A model generated the notes under the pieces. The model had not been told where the DNA came from. It ran no database searches and saw only the letters and a program-made list of their open reading frames with translations. A stretch of DNA of 64,000 nucleotides from DP-19 sp036496285 (GTDB lineage: Bacteria; Desulfobacterota; Binatia; UTPRO1): contig DASXLI010000058.1 of NCBI GenBank assembly GCA_036496285.1, positions 4,422 through 68,421 of the forward strand, read 5' to 3'. Shown here in pieces: positions 18,122 to 26,854 of this stretch. Positions within the stretch are counted from its first letter, which is position 1; every line of letters begins with the position of its first letter. The position numbers and the translations under genes were made by a program.

Positions 18122-18987
18122 AGCTCGTCACGTTCCTCGCCGGCGGAGCGCCGCGCCTCGGCGTCGTCGACGGCGATGCCGTCGTCGATCTCGCGGCCGC
18201 AGAGCCCGCCTTGCCGGCGGAGATGACCGCGTTCCTCGCCGCCGGCGCCGACGCGCTCGCCGCCGCGGCGCGCGCGCTCCGCGGCAAGGGCCCGCGCCAT
18301 CCGCTCGCCGCCGTGCGCCTCGCCGCGCCGATCCTGCGGCCGCAGAAGTTCCTCGCCATCGGCCTGAACTACGCCGACCACGTCGCCGAGACCGGCATGA
18401 AGGCGCCCGAGTTCCCGGTCTTCTTCAACAAGCAGAACACCTGCGTCGTCGGTCCCGGAGCGCCGGTGCACCGGCCGCGCGTCTCCACCATGCTCGACTA
18501 CGAGGGGGAGCTCGGCGTCGTCATAGGCCGGCGCTGCCGCCACGTGCCACGCGAGCGCGCCCACGAGGTGATCGCCGGCTACGTGGTGGTGAACGACGTC
18601 ACCGTGAGAGACTGGCAGATGAAGGCCCCGACGATGACGATCGGCAAGTCGTTCGACACCCACGGTCCGATCGGCCCGTGGATCGTCACCGCCGACGAGC
18701 TGCGCGACCCGCACGTCCTCGGCCTCAAGACCTGGGTGAACGGCGAGCTGCGACAGGACGCCAACACGTCGCAGATGATCTACGACTGCTTTGCCCAGAT
18801 CGCCACGCTGACCACGGCGTTCACCCTCGAGCCGGGCGACGTCATCGCCACCGGCACGCCCTCGGGGGTCGGGTTGATGCAGGGAAAGTTCCTGGTCCCC
18901 GGCGACGTCGTGCGCATCGAGATCGATGGCATCGGCCGGCTCGAAAACCCCATCATCGAGGAGCCGGCGGACACCGCCGCGTTCTGA
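18118..18987 (+). CDS. Fumarylacetoacetate-hydrolase-family protein (aromatic meta-cleavage pathway)
   Basis: 289-aa FAH-superfamily enzyme. These hydrolyse or isomerise beta-diketo acids, such as fumarylpyruvate, 2-hydroxyhepta-2,4-diene-1,7-dioate or acylpyruvates, at the end of aromatic degradation. The conserved core is complete: KFLAIGLNYADHVAE, FFNKQNTCVVGP, metal-binding acids in DYEGELGVVIG, YVVVNDVTVRDWQ, KSFDTHGPIGPWIV, DCFAQIATLTTAFTLEPGDVIATGTPSGVG. A strong AAAGGAG site precedes the ATG, which also overlaps the tetR stop. Its partner downstream is a ring-cleavage dioxygenase, so it most likely processes the ring-fission product. Confidence 0.9.
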   Translation: MKLVTFLAGGAPRLGVVDGDAVVDLAAAEPALPAEMTAFLAAGADALAAAARALRGKGPRHPLAAVRLAAPILRPQKFLAIGLNYADHVAETGMKAPEFPVFFNKQNTCVVGPGAPVHRPRVSTMLDYEGELGVVIGRRCRHVPRERAHEVIAGYVVVNDVTVRDWQMKAPTMTIGKSFDTHGPIGPWIVTADELRDPHVLGLKTWVNGELRQDANTSQMIYDCFAQIATLTTAFTLEPGDVIATGTPSGVGLMQGKFLVPGDVVRIEIDGIGRLENPIIEEPADTAAF

Positions 18988-18998
18988 AGGAGCGCCCC

Positions 18999-19901
18999 AT
19001 GTCCCTGCACCGCCTGACCACGATCACGATCGGCGTCCCCGACGTCGAGAGCGTCGCCGTGTTCTACCGCGACTTCGGCCTCGCCGAGCTCGCGCCCGGC
19101 CGCTTCGCCACCGCGAGCGGCGGCGAGCAGCTCCGCCTCGTCGCGTCGCCGCGCCGTCGGCTCGTCGAGATCGGCATCGGCGTCGACGACGAGGACGATC
19201 TCGGCCGCATCGCCGCCCGTCTCCGCCGGCTCGGCGTCGAGAGCACGCGCACGACACGCGGCCTCGAGGCCCGCGACCCCGCCGCCGGCGTCGGCATCGT
19301 CGTCGCGCTGGCGCCGCGCATCGCCCAGGAGCCCGAGGCACGCGCGCCGTACAACGGCCCCGGACGGCGCGATCGCGCTGGGCGCGCACCCGGCCTCGAC
19401 GGCGCGCCCATCCGGCCGCGCAAGCTCGGGCACGTCGTCTACGGCTCGCCCGACTTCGCCGCCAGCCAGCGCCTCTGGGTCGAAGGCATCGGCTTCAAGG
19501 TGAGCGACGAGATTCGCGGCCACGCCGCGTTCCTGCGCTGCTCGACCGACCACCACAATCTCATGGTGCAGTCCGCGCCGGTCGGCTTCCTGCACCACAC
19601 GGCGTGGGAGGTCGGCGACGTCGACGAGATCGGCCGCGGCGCGCAGCACCTGCTCGGCAACGATCCGTCGCGCCACATGTGGGGCTTCGGGCGCCACTAC
19701 GCGGGATCGAACTTCTTCTGGTACTTCCGCGACCCCGCCGGCAACTTCAGCGAGTACTACAGCGACCTCGACGTGATCGGCGAGGACGAGACGTGGACGC
19801 CGGAGGCCTTCGAGGGCATGCGCGCGCTCTACGCCTGGGGCCCGACGCCGCCGATGGCGTTCCTCATGCCCGAGGACCTGCCCGCCCTCTCCGCGGCCTG
19901 A
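18999..19901 (+). CDS. Type I extradiol ring-cleavage dioxygenase (VOC superfamily)
   Basis: 300-aa two-module vicinal-oxygen-chelate protein. The length and the Fe(II) ligand pattern match BphC/catechol 2,3-dioxygenase enzymes: H145 (KLGHVVYGS), H200 (LHHTAWEV) and E252 (GNFSEYYSD), near the classical 146/210/260 positions. H145 and neighbouring aromatic residues lie in the C-terminal, catalytic module; the N-terminal module is degenerate. It should open a catecholic ring beside the hydroxyls. AAGGAG precedes ATG 18999. It lies between the FAH hydrolase and an FAD enzyme, a complete hydroxylate-cleave-hydrolyse set. The substrate is unknown. Confidence 0.87.
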   Translation: MSLHRLTTITIGVPDVESVAVFYRDFGLAELAPGRFATASGGEQLRLVASPRRRLVEIGIGVDDEDDLGRIAARLRRLGVESTRTTRGLEARDPAAGVGIVVALAPRIAQEPEARAPYNGPGRRDRAGRAPGLDGAPIRPRKLGHVVYGSPDFAASQRLWVEGIGFKVSDEIRGHAAFLRCSTDHHNLMVQSAPVGFLHHTAWEVGDVDEIGRGAQHLLGNDPSRHMWGFGRHYAGSNFFWYFRDPAGNFSEYYSDLDVIGEDETWTPEAFEGMRALYAWGPTPPMAFLMPEDLPALSAA

Positions 19902-19910
19902 GCGACGGCG

Positions 19911-21068
19911 ATGGCACACGACGCCGACGTCCTGGTGGTGGGCGCGGGCCCCGCAGGGTGCGCCGCCGCGATCCGGCTCGTGCAGCAGGGTCGTTCCGTC
20001 GTCGTGCTCGAGCGCAAGGCGCACGAGGACGGCGAGGACATCACGTCGGGCGAGCTCATGGCCCCGGTGACGCAGCTCGAGCTCGCCGAGCTCGGCATCA
20101 GCCTCTCCGCCGAGTGGCTCTTCGACCGCATCACCGGCCTCCGCAACGTCTATCCCGACCTCTCGTGGACGTACCATCCGTTCCCGGACGGCCTCTCGTA
20201 CGTGTGCGTGGATCGCGGCGGCCTGAATGCGGCGCTGCGCCGCCGGCTCGTCGAGGTAGGCGGCACGGTCACCTGGAACGCCCGCATCGCCGACGTCGAG
20301 CTCCGCGCCGACGCGGCCGTCGTGCGGACGAGCGAGGGCCGCGAGTACACGGGCGCGCTCCTGATCGACGCCGGGGGCCGCTACTCGCCGACCATCCGCA
20401 CGCTCGGCCTGAAGCAGGAGGATCCCGAGTTCAGCCAGATCGGCGTCGCCCTCTTCTTCGAGTCGTTCGCCGACGCGCCGCTCAACACCTGGGACCGCCA
20501 CCTGCACGGCGACCACGGCGTCCTGATCAGCGGCGGGCGCATCCGGCCCGGCCTCTACCGCTACATCCTCGAGGCCGATCTCGCCGACCGCCAGGCGGCG
20601 CGCGTGCCGCCGGTCGAGTTCTATGAGCGCATGATCGAGCAGTACGACCCGTGGCTCTACGCGCGCATCATGCGCGAGCCGCGCGTCGGCCGCGTCTGGT
20701 CGATGGCACCGATCGGCTATCGCGTCACCGAGGTTGCGCGCGACCGCCTGCTGCTGGCCGGTGACGCAGCCGGCTACCTCTCGCCGATCACCGGCCAGGG
20801 CTGCGAGTTCGCGATGCGCATGGGCCGCCTCGCGGCCGCCGCGGCGCTCGAGGCGTTGGCGCGCGGCGACGTCTCCGCCGCCCGCTTCCAGGACTACGTC
20901 GAGGCACGCCGCGACGAGCTCGAGACCGCGCTCGGCTACGTACGCTTCCAGTTGCACGCGATGCGCAACCGCGCAGCGCTCCTCGAGGCCGCGCACGACG
21001 ACGATCGCCGCGTCGAGCTCTTCGGGCCGCTCGTCGGCATCACCGCCAGCCGCGGCTCTCTCGTCTGA
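19911..21068 (+). CDS. FAD-dependent oxidoreductase (geranylgeranyl-reductase/aromatic hydroxylase family)
   Basis: 385-aa flavoprotein with an N-terminal Rossmann FAD site (VLVVGAGPAGCAAA) and a second flavin-contact motif, LLAGDAAGYLSPITGQG, near residue 280. The overall layout is that of the PHBH/geranylgeranyl-reductase superfamily. In this operon the simplest role is hydroxylation of an aromatic ring or an alkenyl reduction that prepares the substrate for ring cleavage. The ATG lies 9 bases after the dioxygenase stop, and its TGA overlaps the next ATG by one base (TGATG). Confidence 0.82.
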   Translation: MAHDADVLVVGAGPAGCAAAIRLVQQGRSVVVLERKAHEDGEDITSGELMAPVTQLELAELGISLSAEWLFDRITGLRNVYPDLSWTYHPFPDGLSYVCVDRGGLNAALRRRLVEVGGTVTWNARIADVELRADAAVVRTSEGREYTGALLIDAGGRYSPTIRTLGLKQEDPEFSQIGVALFFESFADAPLNTWDRHLHGDHGVLISGGRIRPGLYRYILEADLADRQAARVPPVEFYERMIEQYDPWLYARIMREPRVGRVWSMAPIGYRVTEVARDRLLLAGDAAGYLSPITGQGCEFAMRMGRLAAAAALEALARGDVSAARFQDYVEARRDELETALGYVRFQLHAMRNRAALLEAAHDDDRRVELFGPLVGITASRGSLV

Positions 21069-21814
21069 TGGGGCAGCCCCCGACGCTGGTACTGTACGAT
21101 GCACCTGGCTCGCCGTGCGCGCGGCGCGTCCGCATCGTCCTCCTCGAGAAGGGGCTCGGCTGGGAGACGCGTCTCGTCGATCTCATGCGGATGCAGCAGA
21201 AGGATCCCGCGTACCTCGCCCTGAACCCGAACGGCGTCGTGCCGACCCTGCTACACGGCGACCGGGTGCTCTACGAATCGAACGTCATCACCGAGTATCT
21301 CGACGAGATCTTTCCGGAACCGCGGCTGTACCCTGTCGATCCGTGGCGCCGTGCGCAGGCGAAGATGTGGCAAGCCTTCGAGCTCGCGATGGCCAAGGAG
21401 TTCCGTCCCTTGATGTATATGCGCGTTATCGGCCCGATCGATCGCCTGCGCCCCCGGCACGAAGTGCTGGCCGACGCGCGTCGCTCGACCGACGACCCCT
21501 CGCATCTCGATTGGATTCAACGCGTCTACGACGGGACGGCCGTCGCGGAGACGGAGGCGACACTGCTGGCCCGACAACTATACGGCCGGCTCGATCGTCT
21601 CGAGCGCGCGCTCGATGGTCGGACGTTCCTCGTAGACGACACGTTCTCGATCGCCGACGTGTCCGTTCTCCCCCGCGTCGCGATGTATCCGATGGTGCAG
21701 TTGCCGATCGAGCCGCAGCGCTACCCGAACGTGGGTCGTTGGCTCGCCGACGCCGGACAGCGCCCCTCTCTGGTCGAGAGCCTCGACGTTCGCCCGTCGA
21801 ATCGGCCGTCCTAG
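21068..21814 (+). CDS. Glutathione S-transferase family protein
   Basis: 248-aa protein with an N-terminal thioredoxin-like GST domain (LVLYDAPGSPCARRVRIVLLEKGL, NPNGVVPTLLHGDRVLYESNVITEYLDE). The VPTL cis-Pro and the ES glutathione-gamma-glutamyl contact are both present. A helical C-terminal domain includes FLVDDTFSIADVSVLP. GSTs in aromatic-degradation operons can isomerise ring-cleavage products (maleylpyruvate type) or remove halogens, and either would fit here. It is the last gene of the tetR-FAH-dioxygenase-FAD-GST unit, with a TGATG overlap. The DNA of this gene looks slightly less GC-rich at third positions than its neighbours. Confidence 0.85.
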   Translation: MGQPPTLVLYDAPGSPCARRVRIVLLEKGLGWETRLVDLMRMQQKDPAYLALNPNGVVPTLLHGDRVLYESNVITEYLDEIFPEPRLYPVDPWRRAQAKMWQAFELAMAKEFRPLMYMRVIGPIDRLRPRHEVLADARRSTDDPSHLDWIQRVYDGTAVAETEATLLARQLYGRLDRLERALDGRTFLVDDTFSIADVSVLPRVAMYPMVQLPIEPQRYPNVGRWLADAGQRPSLVESLDVRPSNRPS

Positions 21815-21840
21815 CCGGCGCCGGGGAGCAGGGGGCGAGT

Positions 21841-21869
21841 TTGACTCATCGCCCGGGCGACTTTAGAAC
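21841..21869 (+). promoter_or_regulatory. Promoter of the tetR-RND efflux operon
   Basis: TTGACT (21841-21846), 17-nt spacer, TAGAAC (21864-21869): a good sigma-70-type promoter. The -10 box overlaps the perfect palindrome at 21865-21884. Confidence 0.6.
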
Positions 21870-21884
21870 TGACTGGTCAGTTCT
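21865..21884 (+). promoter_or_regulatory. Near-perfect TetR operator in the RND promoter
   Basis: AGAACTGAC / TG / GTCAGTTCT: 9-bp arms with a 2-bp centre, placed from the -10 box across the expected transcription start. Binding here would block the promoter. Its position just before the tetR gene makes autoregulation and control of the efflux genes very likely. Confidence 0.65.
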
Positions 21885-21894
21885 GAGGCTTCCC

Positions 21895-22536
21895 GTGTCA
21901 ACCCGCCGGCCAGATTCCGACAAGCGCGCGCAGATCCTGCGTGCCGCGACCGACGTCTTCTCCGCGCGCGAGTTCCATGCCGTGCCGGTCGAAGACGTCG
22001 CCGTCGCCGCCGGCGTCGGCAAGGGGACGCTTTATCTCTACTTTCCCACCAAGGAGCAGCTCTTCTACGCGACGATCCTCGAGGCGATGGACGTGCTCGT
22101 GGGCGAGCTGCGCGCGGCTACCGCACGCCGGCGCGGCGAGGAGGGGCTGCGCGCGTTCGTCGAGTGCATGCTCGACTTCTTCTGGCGGCGGCGCCAGCTC
22201 GCGGTTCTCATGCACCGCTACGAGCACCGCCTGCGCGAGCCCGAAGGCGTCGAATGGCGCGCACGCCGCGCGCAGATCGTCGCGACGGCGCGGCGCATGA
22301 TCGGCCACGTCGCGCTGCCGCCGCGCGACGCCACGCTCGCGACCGAGATGCTGCTCTCGCTCGTGCGCGCTGCGGTGCTGAACCACCGTGACGGCGAGCG
22401 GCCCGAGCGCGCCGCGGCGATCGTCGTGCGCGTCTTTCTCCACGGCATCGTCGCCGCCGGCCAGAACGGCAAGAGCGCGCGCCCGCGCGCCAAGAGCGTC
22501 AGGAACGGGGCGCGCGCGAACGGAGGCCGCCAATGA
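21895..22536 (+). CDS. TetR/AcrR-family repressor of the RND efflux operon
   Basis: 213-aa regulator with an AcrR-type helix-turn-helix (KRAQILRAATDVFSAREFHAVPVEDVAVAAGVGKGTLYLYFPTKEQLF) and a divergent helical ligand domain. The frame is open far upstream, but the GTG at 21895, just after the operator, is the sensible start; a weak TGAGG precedes it. The stop overlaps the ATG of the adaptor gene as ATGA, so repressor, adaptor and pump form one transcript. It probably senses a pump substrate and releases the palindromic operator. The C-terminal 25 residues are Arg/Lys-rich and probably disordered. Confidence 0.88.
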   Translation: MSTRRPDSDKRAQILRAATDVFSAREFHAVPVEDVAVAAGVGKGTLYLYFPTKEQLFYATILEAMDVLVGELRAATARRRGEEGLRAFVECMLDFFWRRRQLAVLMHRYEHRLREPEGVEWRARRAQIVATARRMIGHVALPPRDATLATEMLLSLVRAAVLNHRDGERPERAAAIVVRVFLHGIVAAGQNGKSARPRAKSVRNGARANGGRQ

Positions 22537-23624
22537 GGCGCCGCTCGCCGCTCGCGGCGCTCGCCTGCGCCGCCGCCGCGTGCCTGGCGCTCGCCTGCTC
22601 CGACCACGCGAGCAAGGCCAAGGAGACGGTCGCGCAGGCGGAGCCGGTGCAGGTCGCGGTGGCTCCGGTCACCGCGATCAAGGTGCAACGCACGGCCGAC
22701 CTGGTCGGCTCGTTCTTCCCGAACGAGGAGGCGACGATCGCCGCGCAGATCGAGTCGCGCGTCGTCTGGTACGGCCCCGACATGGGCGACGCGGTCACCG
22801 AGGGCGAGATCATCCTCCGCCTGGACGACGCCGACCTGCAGGCACAGCTCCGCGAGGTCGACGCCAAGCTCGTGAAGGCGCGCGCCGACGATACGCGGGC
22901 GCGGGAGCTCCGCGCCGCCGGCATCATGTCGAACGTCGAGGCCGAGCGCATGGGCACCGACGCGGCCGTCCTCACGGCGCAGCGCGATCTGCTCAAGGTG
23001 AAGCTCGACCGCACGGTAATCCGCGCGCCGCTCGGCGGCTCGATCGCCGCGCGCACGGCGTCGGTCGGCGAGGTCGCGCAGGTCGGCCGGCCGCTCTACA
23101 AGATCGTGCAGGACGAGCCGCTCAAGTTCCGCACGCTCATTCCCGAGCGCTTCGCCGCGTTCCTCCACCTCGACCAGGAGATCCACGTCTCGATCGCGGC
23201 CTATCCGGACAAGAAGTTCGACGGCCGGCTCACCCGCATCAACCCGACCGCCGAGGAGGTGAACCGCTCGATCCTCATCGAGGCGGAGGTGCGGAACACC
23301 GAGAGGCTCATCAAGCCCGGGTTCTTCGGCTCCGGCGAGATCGTCTACGACCGGCAGTCGCCCGCGCTCGTCGTGCCCGAGGCCGCGCTCACCAACTTCG
23401 CGGGAGTGACCAAGGTCTACGTGGTGAACGGCGGCACGGCGGAGGAGCGGATCGTACGGACCGGCGTGAGCGCGCCCGGCGAGCGGCGCGAGATCGCCGA
23501 GGGCGTGCGCGAAGGCGAGCAGGTGGCGGTGAGCAACCTCGACCGGCTCGAGAACGGCGCCCCCGTCACGACGACGGCGGCAACCGATCCGGTCGCCAGC
23601 ACCGGCGCGCAAGCGGGCTCATGA
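22533..23624 (+). CDS. RND efflux periplasmic adaptor (membrane fusion) lipoprotein
   Basis: 363-aa HlyD/AcrA-type adaptor that bridges the inner-membrane pump and an outer-membrane channel. The signal peptide ends in the lipobox LALAC (Cys about residue 22). The lipoyl/barrel-sandwich halves flank an unusually short helical hairpin (VDAKLVKARADDTRARELRAAGIM, then DAAVLTAQRDLLKVKL). The beta-barrel and membrane-proximal domains follow. The motifs VIRAPLGGSIAARTASVGEVAQ and LVVPEAALTNF are typical. No TolC-like gene is adjacent, so the channel must be encoded elsewhere. It overlaps tetR upstream and the pump gene downstream as ATGA. Confidence 0.9.
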   Translation: MRRRSPLAALACAAAACLALACSDHASKAKETVAQAEPVQVAVAPVTAIKVQRTADLVGSFFPNEEATIAAQIESRVVWYGPDMGDAVTEGEIILRLDDADLQAQLREVDAKLVKARADDTRARELRAAGIMSNVEAERMGTDAAVLTAQRDLLKVKLDRTVIRAPLGGSIAARTASVGEVAQVGRPLYKIVQDEPLKFRTLIPERFAAFLHLDQEIHVSIAAYPDKKFDGRLTRINPTAEEVNRSILIEAEVRNTERLIKPGFFGSGEIVYDRQSPALVVPEAALTNFAGVTKVYVVNGGTAEERIVRTGVSAPGERREIAEGVREGEQVAVSNLDRLENGAPVTTTAATDPVASTGAQAGS

Positions 23625-26600
23625 GCCTCGCGGACATCTGCATCCGCCGGCCCGTCTTCGCGACCATGCTCAGCATGGCCCTGGTCGTGCTCGGCTTCTT
23701 CTCCTACGAGCAGCTCGGCGTCGACCTCTTCCCCAACGTCGACTTCCCGACCGTCACCATCACGACGACGCTCAAGGGGGCGAGCGTCGAGGAGATGGAG
23801 AGCGGCATCACCAAGCCCGTCGAGGAGATCGTCAACACGATCGAGGGCATCGACGAGCTGCGCTCCACCACCAAGGAAGGCGTCTCGACGGTCATCGTGC
23901 AGTTCCTGCTGGAGAAGAACAGCGCCGTCGCCGCGCAGGAGATCCGCGACAAGGTCTCGACGATCGTCTCCAACTTCCCGAACGGCACCGAGCAGCCCGT
24001 GATCGAGAAGTTCGACGTCGACGCGAGTCCGGTCATGAGCGTCGTCGTCGCGGGCAAGCGCAACCTGCGCGAGGTCACCGAGATCGCCAAGAAGCAGATC
24101 AAGGAGGTCATCGAGACGGTCTCCGGCGTCGGCGCGGTGATCATGGTCGGCGGCCGCGAGCGCGCGGTCAACGTCACCGTCGACCCGCGCAAGATGTCGG
24201 CCTACGAGATCTCGATCCTGCAGGTGCGCGACGCCCTGCAGCGGCAGAACATCGAGCTGCCCGGCGGCCGCGTCGACCAGGGCGACCGCGAGCTCGTGCT
24301 GCGCACCATGGGCCGCATGCAGAACGTCGAAGCGTTCAACGACATCATCGTCGGGACGTTCCAGGGCCGGCCGATCCGTGTGAGCGACATCGGCACCGTC
24401 GAGAACGGCAGCGCCGAGCCGCGCGGCCTGGCGCGGCTGAACGGCAACAACGCGGTGAGCCTGGTGGTGCGCAAGCAGAGCGGCACCAACGTCGTCAGCG
24501 TGATCGACGCGGTGAAGGCGAAGCTCGCCGAGATCCAGCGGGGCCTGCCGAGCGACGTCACGACCGAGGTCGTCACCGATCAGTCGCGTTTCATCAAGCG
24601 CACGATCGAGGAGGTGCAGCACCACTTGATCCTCGGCGCGATCCTCGTCGCGCTGACGGTGCTGCTCTTCATGCGCGACTGGCGCAGCACGATCATCGCC
24701 TCGGTCGCGATCCCAACGTCGATCATCTCGACCTTCACCCTGATGCGCTACATGGGCTTCACCGTGAACAACATCACCATGCTCGGCCTCGTGCTCGCCG
24801 TCGGCATCGTGATCGACGACGCCGTCGTCATCCTCGAGAACATCTTCCGCCACATCGAGGAGCGCGGCGAGGACCCGATGAGCGCCGCCGGCGTGGCGAC
24901 CCGCGAGATCTCGCTGGCGGTCATGGCGACGACGCTCTCGCTGATCGTCATCTTCCTGCCGATCGCGTTCATGGCGGGCATCATCGGCCGCTTCTTCCGC
25001 AGCTTCGGCGTGACCGTGGCGTTCGCGATCGCCGTGTCGCTGCTCGTCTCCTTCACCCTGACGCCGATGCTGTCGTCGCGCTTCCTCAAGCGGAAGGAAG
25101 CCGGCCACACCGCCAAGGAGGGCGCGTTCTACAGCGCGATCGACCGCGCCTACGGCTGGTCGCTGCGCTGGTCGCTCCGCCACCGCTGGGTGATCGTCGT
25201 GATCGCGCTGCTCACGACCATCAGCACCGTGCCGCTGATGAAGGCCGTCGGCGCCACCTTCATCCCGGACGACGACCAGAGCGAGTTCGAGGTCATCATC
25301 CAGACCCCCGGCGGCTACACGCTCGACCGCACCGACGGCCTCTTCCGCGAGCTCGAGGCGAAGCTGCGGAAGTTGCGCGGCGTCACCGACGCGCTCACCA
25401 CGATCGGCGACACCACCGGCAAGATCCGTCCCGGCGAGGGCGACGTCACGAGCGGCTCCATCTACCTGCGCCTCACCGACCTCTCGCAGCGCGACTACAC
25501 CCAGTTCGACGTCATGGCCGACGCGCGCAAGGTGCTCGCCGCCTACCCCGACCTGCGCGTCAGCGTGCAGGGCGTCTCGGCGTTCCGCGGCGGCGGCACG
25601 CGCCAGAGCCAGCTCGAGTTCGACTTGACCGGCCCGAGCCTCGACAAGCTGATCGCGTACTCCGATCGGATGACCGAGCGCATGAAGGCCGACCCCGGCT
25701 TCGTCGACGTCGACACCTCGCTCTCGGTGCGGAAGCCCGAGCTGCGCGCGACGATCGACCGCGAGCGCGCCTCCGAGGCCGGCATCCAGGTGGAGGACAT
25801 CGCGGAGACGCTCGGCCTCTTCGTCGGTGGCGAGCCGGTCTCGAAATACAAGGAGGAGGACGAGCAGTACGACGTCTGGCTGCGCGCCACCAAGGCACAG
25901 CGCGACGATCCGGCCGAGGTCTACGCGCTCACCATCTGGTCGCCGAAGGCCCAGCTCGTGAAGATCTTCAGCCTGATCAACCTCGAGGAGGCGAAGGGTC
26001 CGGCGCAGATCGACCGCCAGAGCCGGCAGCGCAAGGTCGGCATGTACGCCAACCTGAACGACATCCCGCTCGGCACCGCGGTGGAGCGCGTCCAGACGAT
26101 CGCCAAGGAGCTCAACCTGCCGCCCGCCTACCACGTGGTGTTCAGCGGCCGCGCCAAGGTGCTCGCCGAGACCGTGCAGAGCTTCTTCACCGCGTTCCTG
26201 CTGAGCCTGATCTTCATGTACATGGTGCTCGCAGCGCAGTTCGAGAGCTTCCTGCACCCGATCACGATCATGCTCTCGCTGCCGCTCTCGGTGCCGTTCG
26301 CGATCCTGTCGCTGATACTTCTCAAGAACCCGCTCGACATCTACTCGATCTTCGGCCTCTTCATGCTGTTCGGCATCGTCAAGAAGAATGGCATCCTGCA
26401 GGTCGACTACACGAACTCGCTGCGCGCGAGCGGCATGGAGCGCGACGCCGCCATCCTCGAGGCCAACCACGCCCGCCTCCGTCCGATCCTGATGACGACG
26501 GTCATGCTGGTCCTCGGCATGCTGCCGATGGCGCTCGGGCGCGGCCCCGGCGCCGCGTCGCGCGCCTCGATGGCGAAGGTCATCATCGGCGGCCAGACGC

Positions 26601-26773
26601 TCTGCCTGCTGCTCACCTTGCTCGTGACGCCCGTCGCCTACTCGCTCTTCGACGACCTCGGGCGCTACCCAGCGGCTCGCCGCCTCAGCCAGTTGAGCGC
26701 GCGCCTCCGGTCGCTCTGGCCGTCGCGCACGCGCCCGGGCACATCGGGCGAGCCCGTCGACCTGTCGCGCTGA
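23621..26773 (+). CDS. RND efflux pump inner-membrane transporter (HAE1/AcrB type)
   Basis: 1050-aa proton-driven pump. The N-terminus is typical (MSLADICIRRPVFATMLSMALVVLG), with PNVDFPTVTITTTLKGAS, two large periplasmic loops and twelve membrane helices. The paired aspartates of the proton relay are present in TM4 (GIVIDDAVVILEN, about residues 397-398), and the TM10 lysine lies in MLFGIVKKNGILQVDY. HAE1 pumps export hydrophobic drugs, bile-like compounds or solvents. It adjoins an aromatic-degradation operon, so export of aromatic compounds is plausible but unproven. The ATG at 23621 overlaps the adaptor stop. Confidence 0.93.
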   Translation: MSLADICIRRPVFATMLSMALVVLGFFSYEQLGVDLFPNVDFPTVTITTTLKGASVEEMESGITKPVEEIVNTIEGIDELRSTTKEGVSTVIVQFLLEKNSAVAAQEIRDKVSTIVSNFPNGTEQPVIEKFDVDASPVMSVVVAGKRNLREVTEIAKKQIKEVIETVSGVGAVIMVGGRERAVNVTVDPRKMSAYEISILQVRDALQRQNIELPGGRVDQGDRELVLRTMGRMQNVEAFNDIIVGTFQGRPIRVSDIGTVENGSAEPRGLARLNGNNAVSLVVRKQSGTNVVSVIDAVKAKLAEIQRGLPSDVTTEVVTDQSRFIKRTIEEVQHHLILGAILVALTVLLFMRDWRSTIIASVAIPTSIISTFTLMRYMGFTVNNITMLGLVLAVGIVIDDAVVILENIFRHIEERGEDPMSAAGVATREISLAVMATTLSLIVIFLPIAFMAGIIGRFFRSFGVTVAFAIAVSLLVSFTLTPMLSSRFLKRKEAGHTAKEGAFYSAIDRAYGWSLRWSLRHRWVIVVIALLTTISTVPLMKAVGATFIPDDDQSEFEVIIQTPGGYTLDRTDGLFRELEAKLRKLRGVTDALTTIGDTTGKIRPGEGDVTSGSIYLRLTDLSQRDYTQFDVMADARKVLAAYPDLRVSVQGVSAFRGGGTRQSQLEFDLTGPSLDKLIAYSDRMTERMKADPGFVDVDTSLSVRKPELRATIDRERASEAGIQVEDIAETLGLFVGGEPVSKYKEEDEQYDVWLRATKAQRDDPAEVYALTIWSPKAQLVKIFSLINLEEAKGPAQIDRQSRQRKVGMYANLNDIPLGTAVERVQTIAKELNLPPAYHVVFSGRAKVLAETVQSFFTAFLLSLIFMYMVLAAQFESFLHPITIMLSLPLSVPFAILSLILLKNPLDIYSIFGLFMLFGIVKKNGILQVDYTNSLRASGMERDAAILEANHARLRPILMTTVMLVLGMLPMALGRGPGAASRASMAKVIIGGQTLCLLLTLLVTPVAYSLFDDLGRYPAARRLSQLSARLRSLWPSRTRPGTSGEPVDLSR

Positions 26774-26854
26774 CGCACGCTGCGGGTCCCGGGCCCCCGC
26801 GCTGGACGCCGCCGTGTCGTTCGTCTTATCTTCGCCTCGCGGGAGGGGCGTCCG

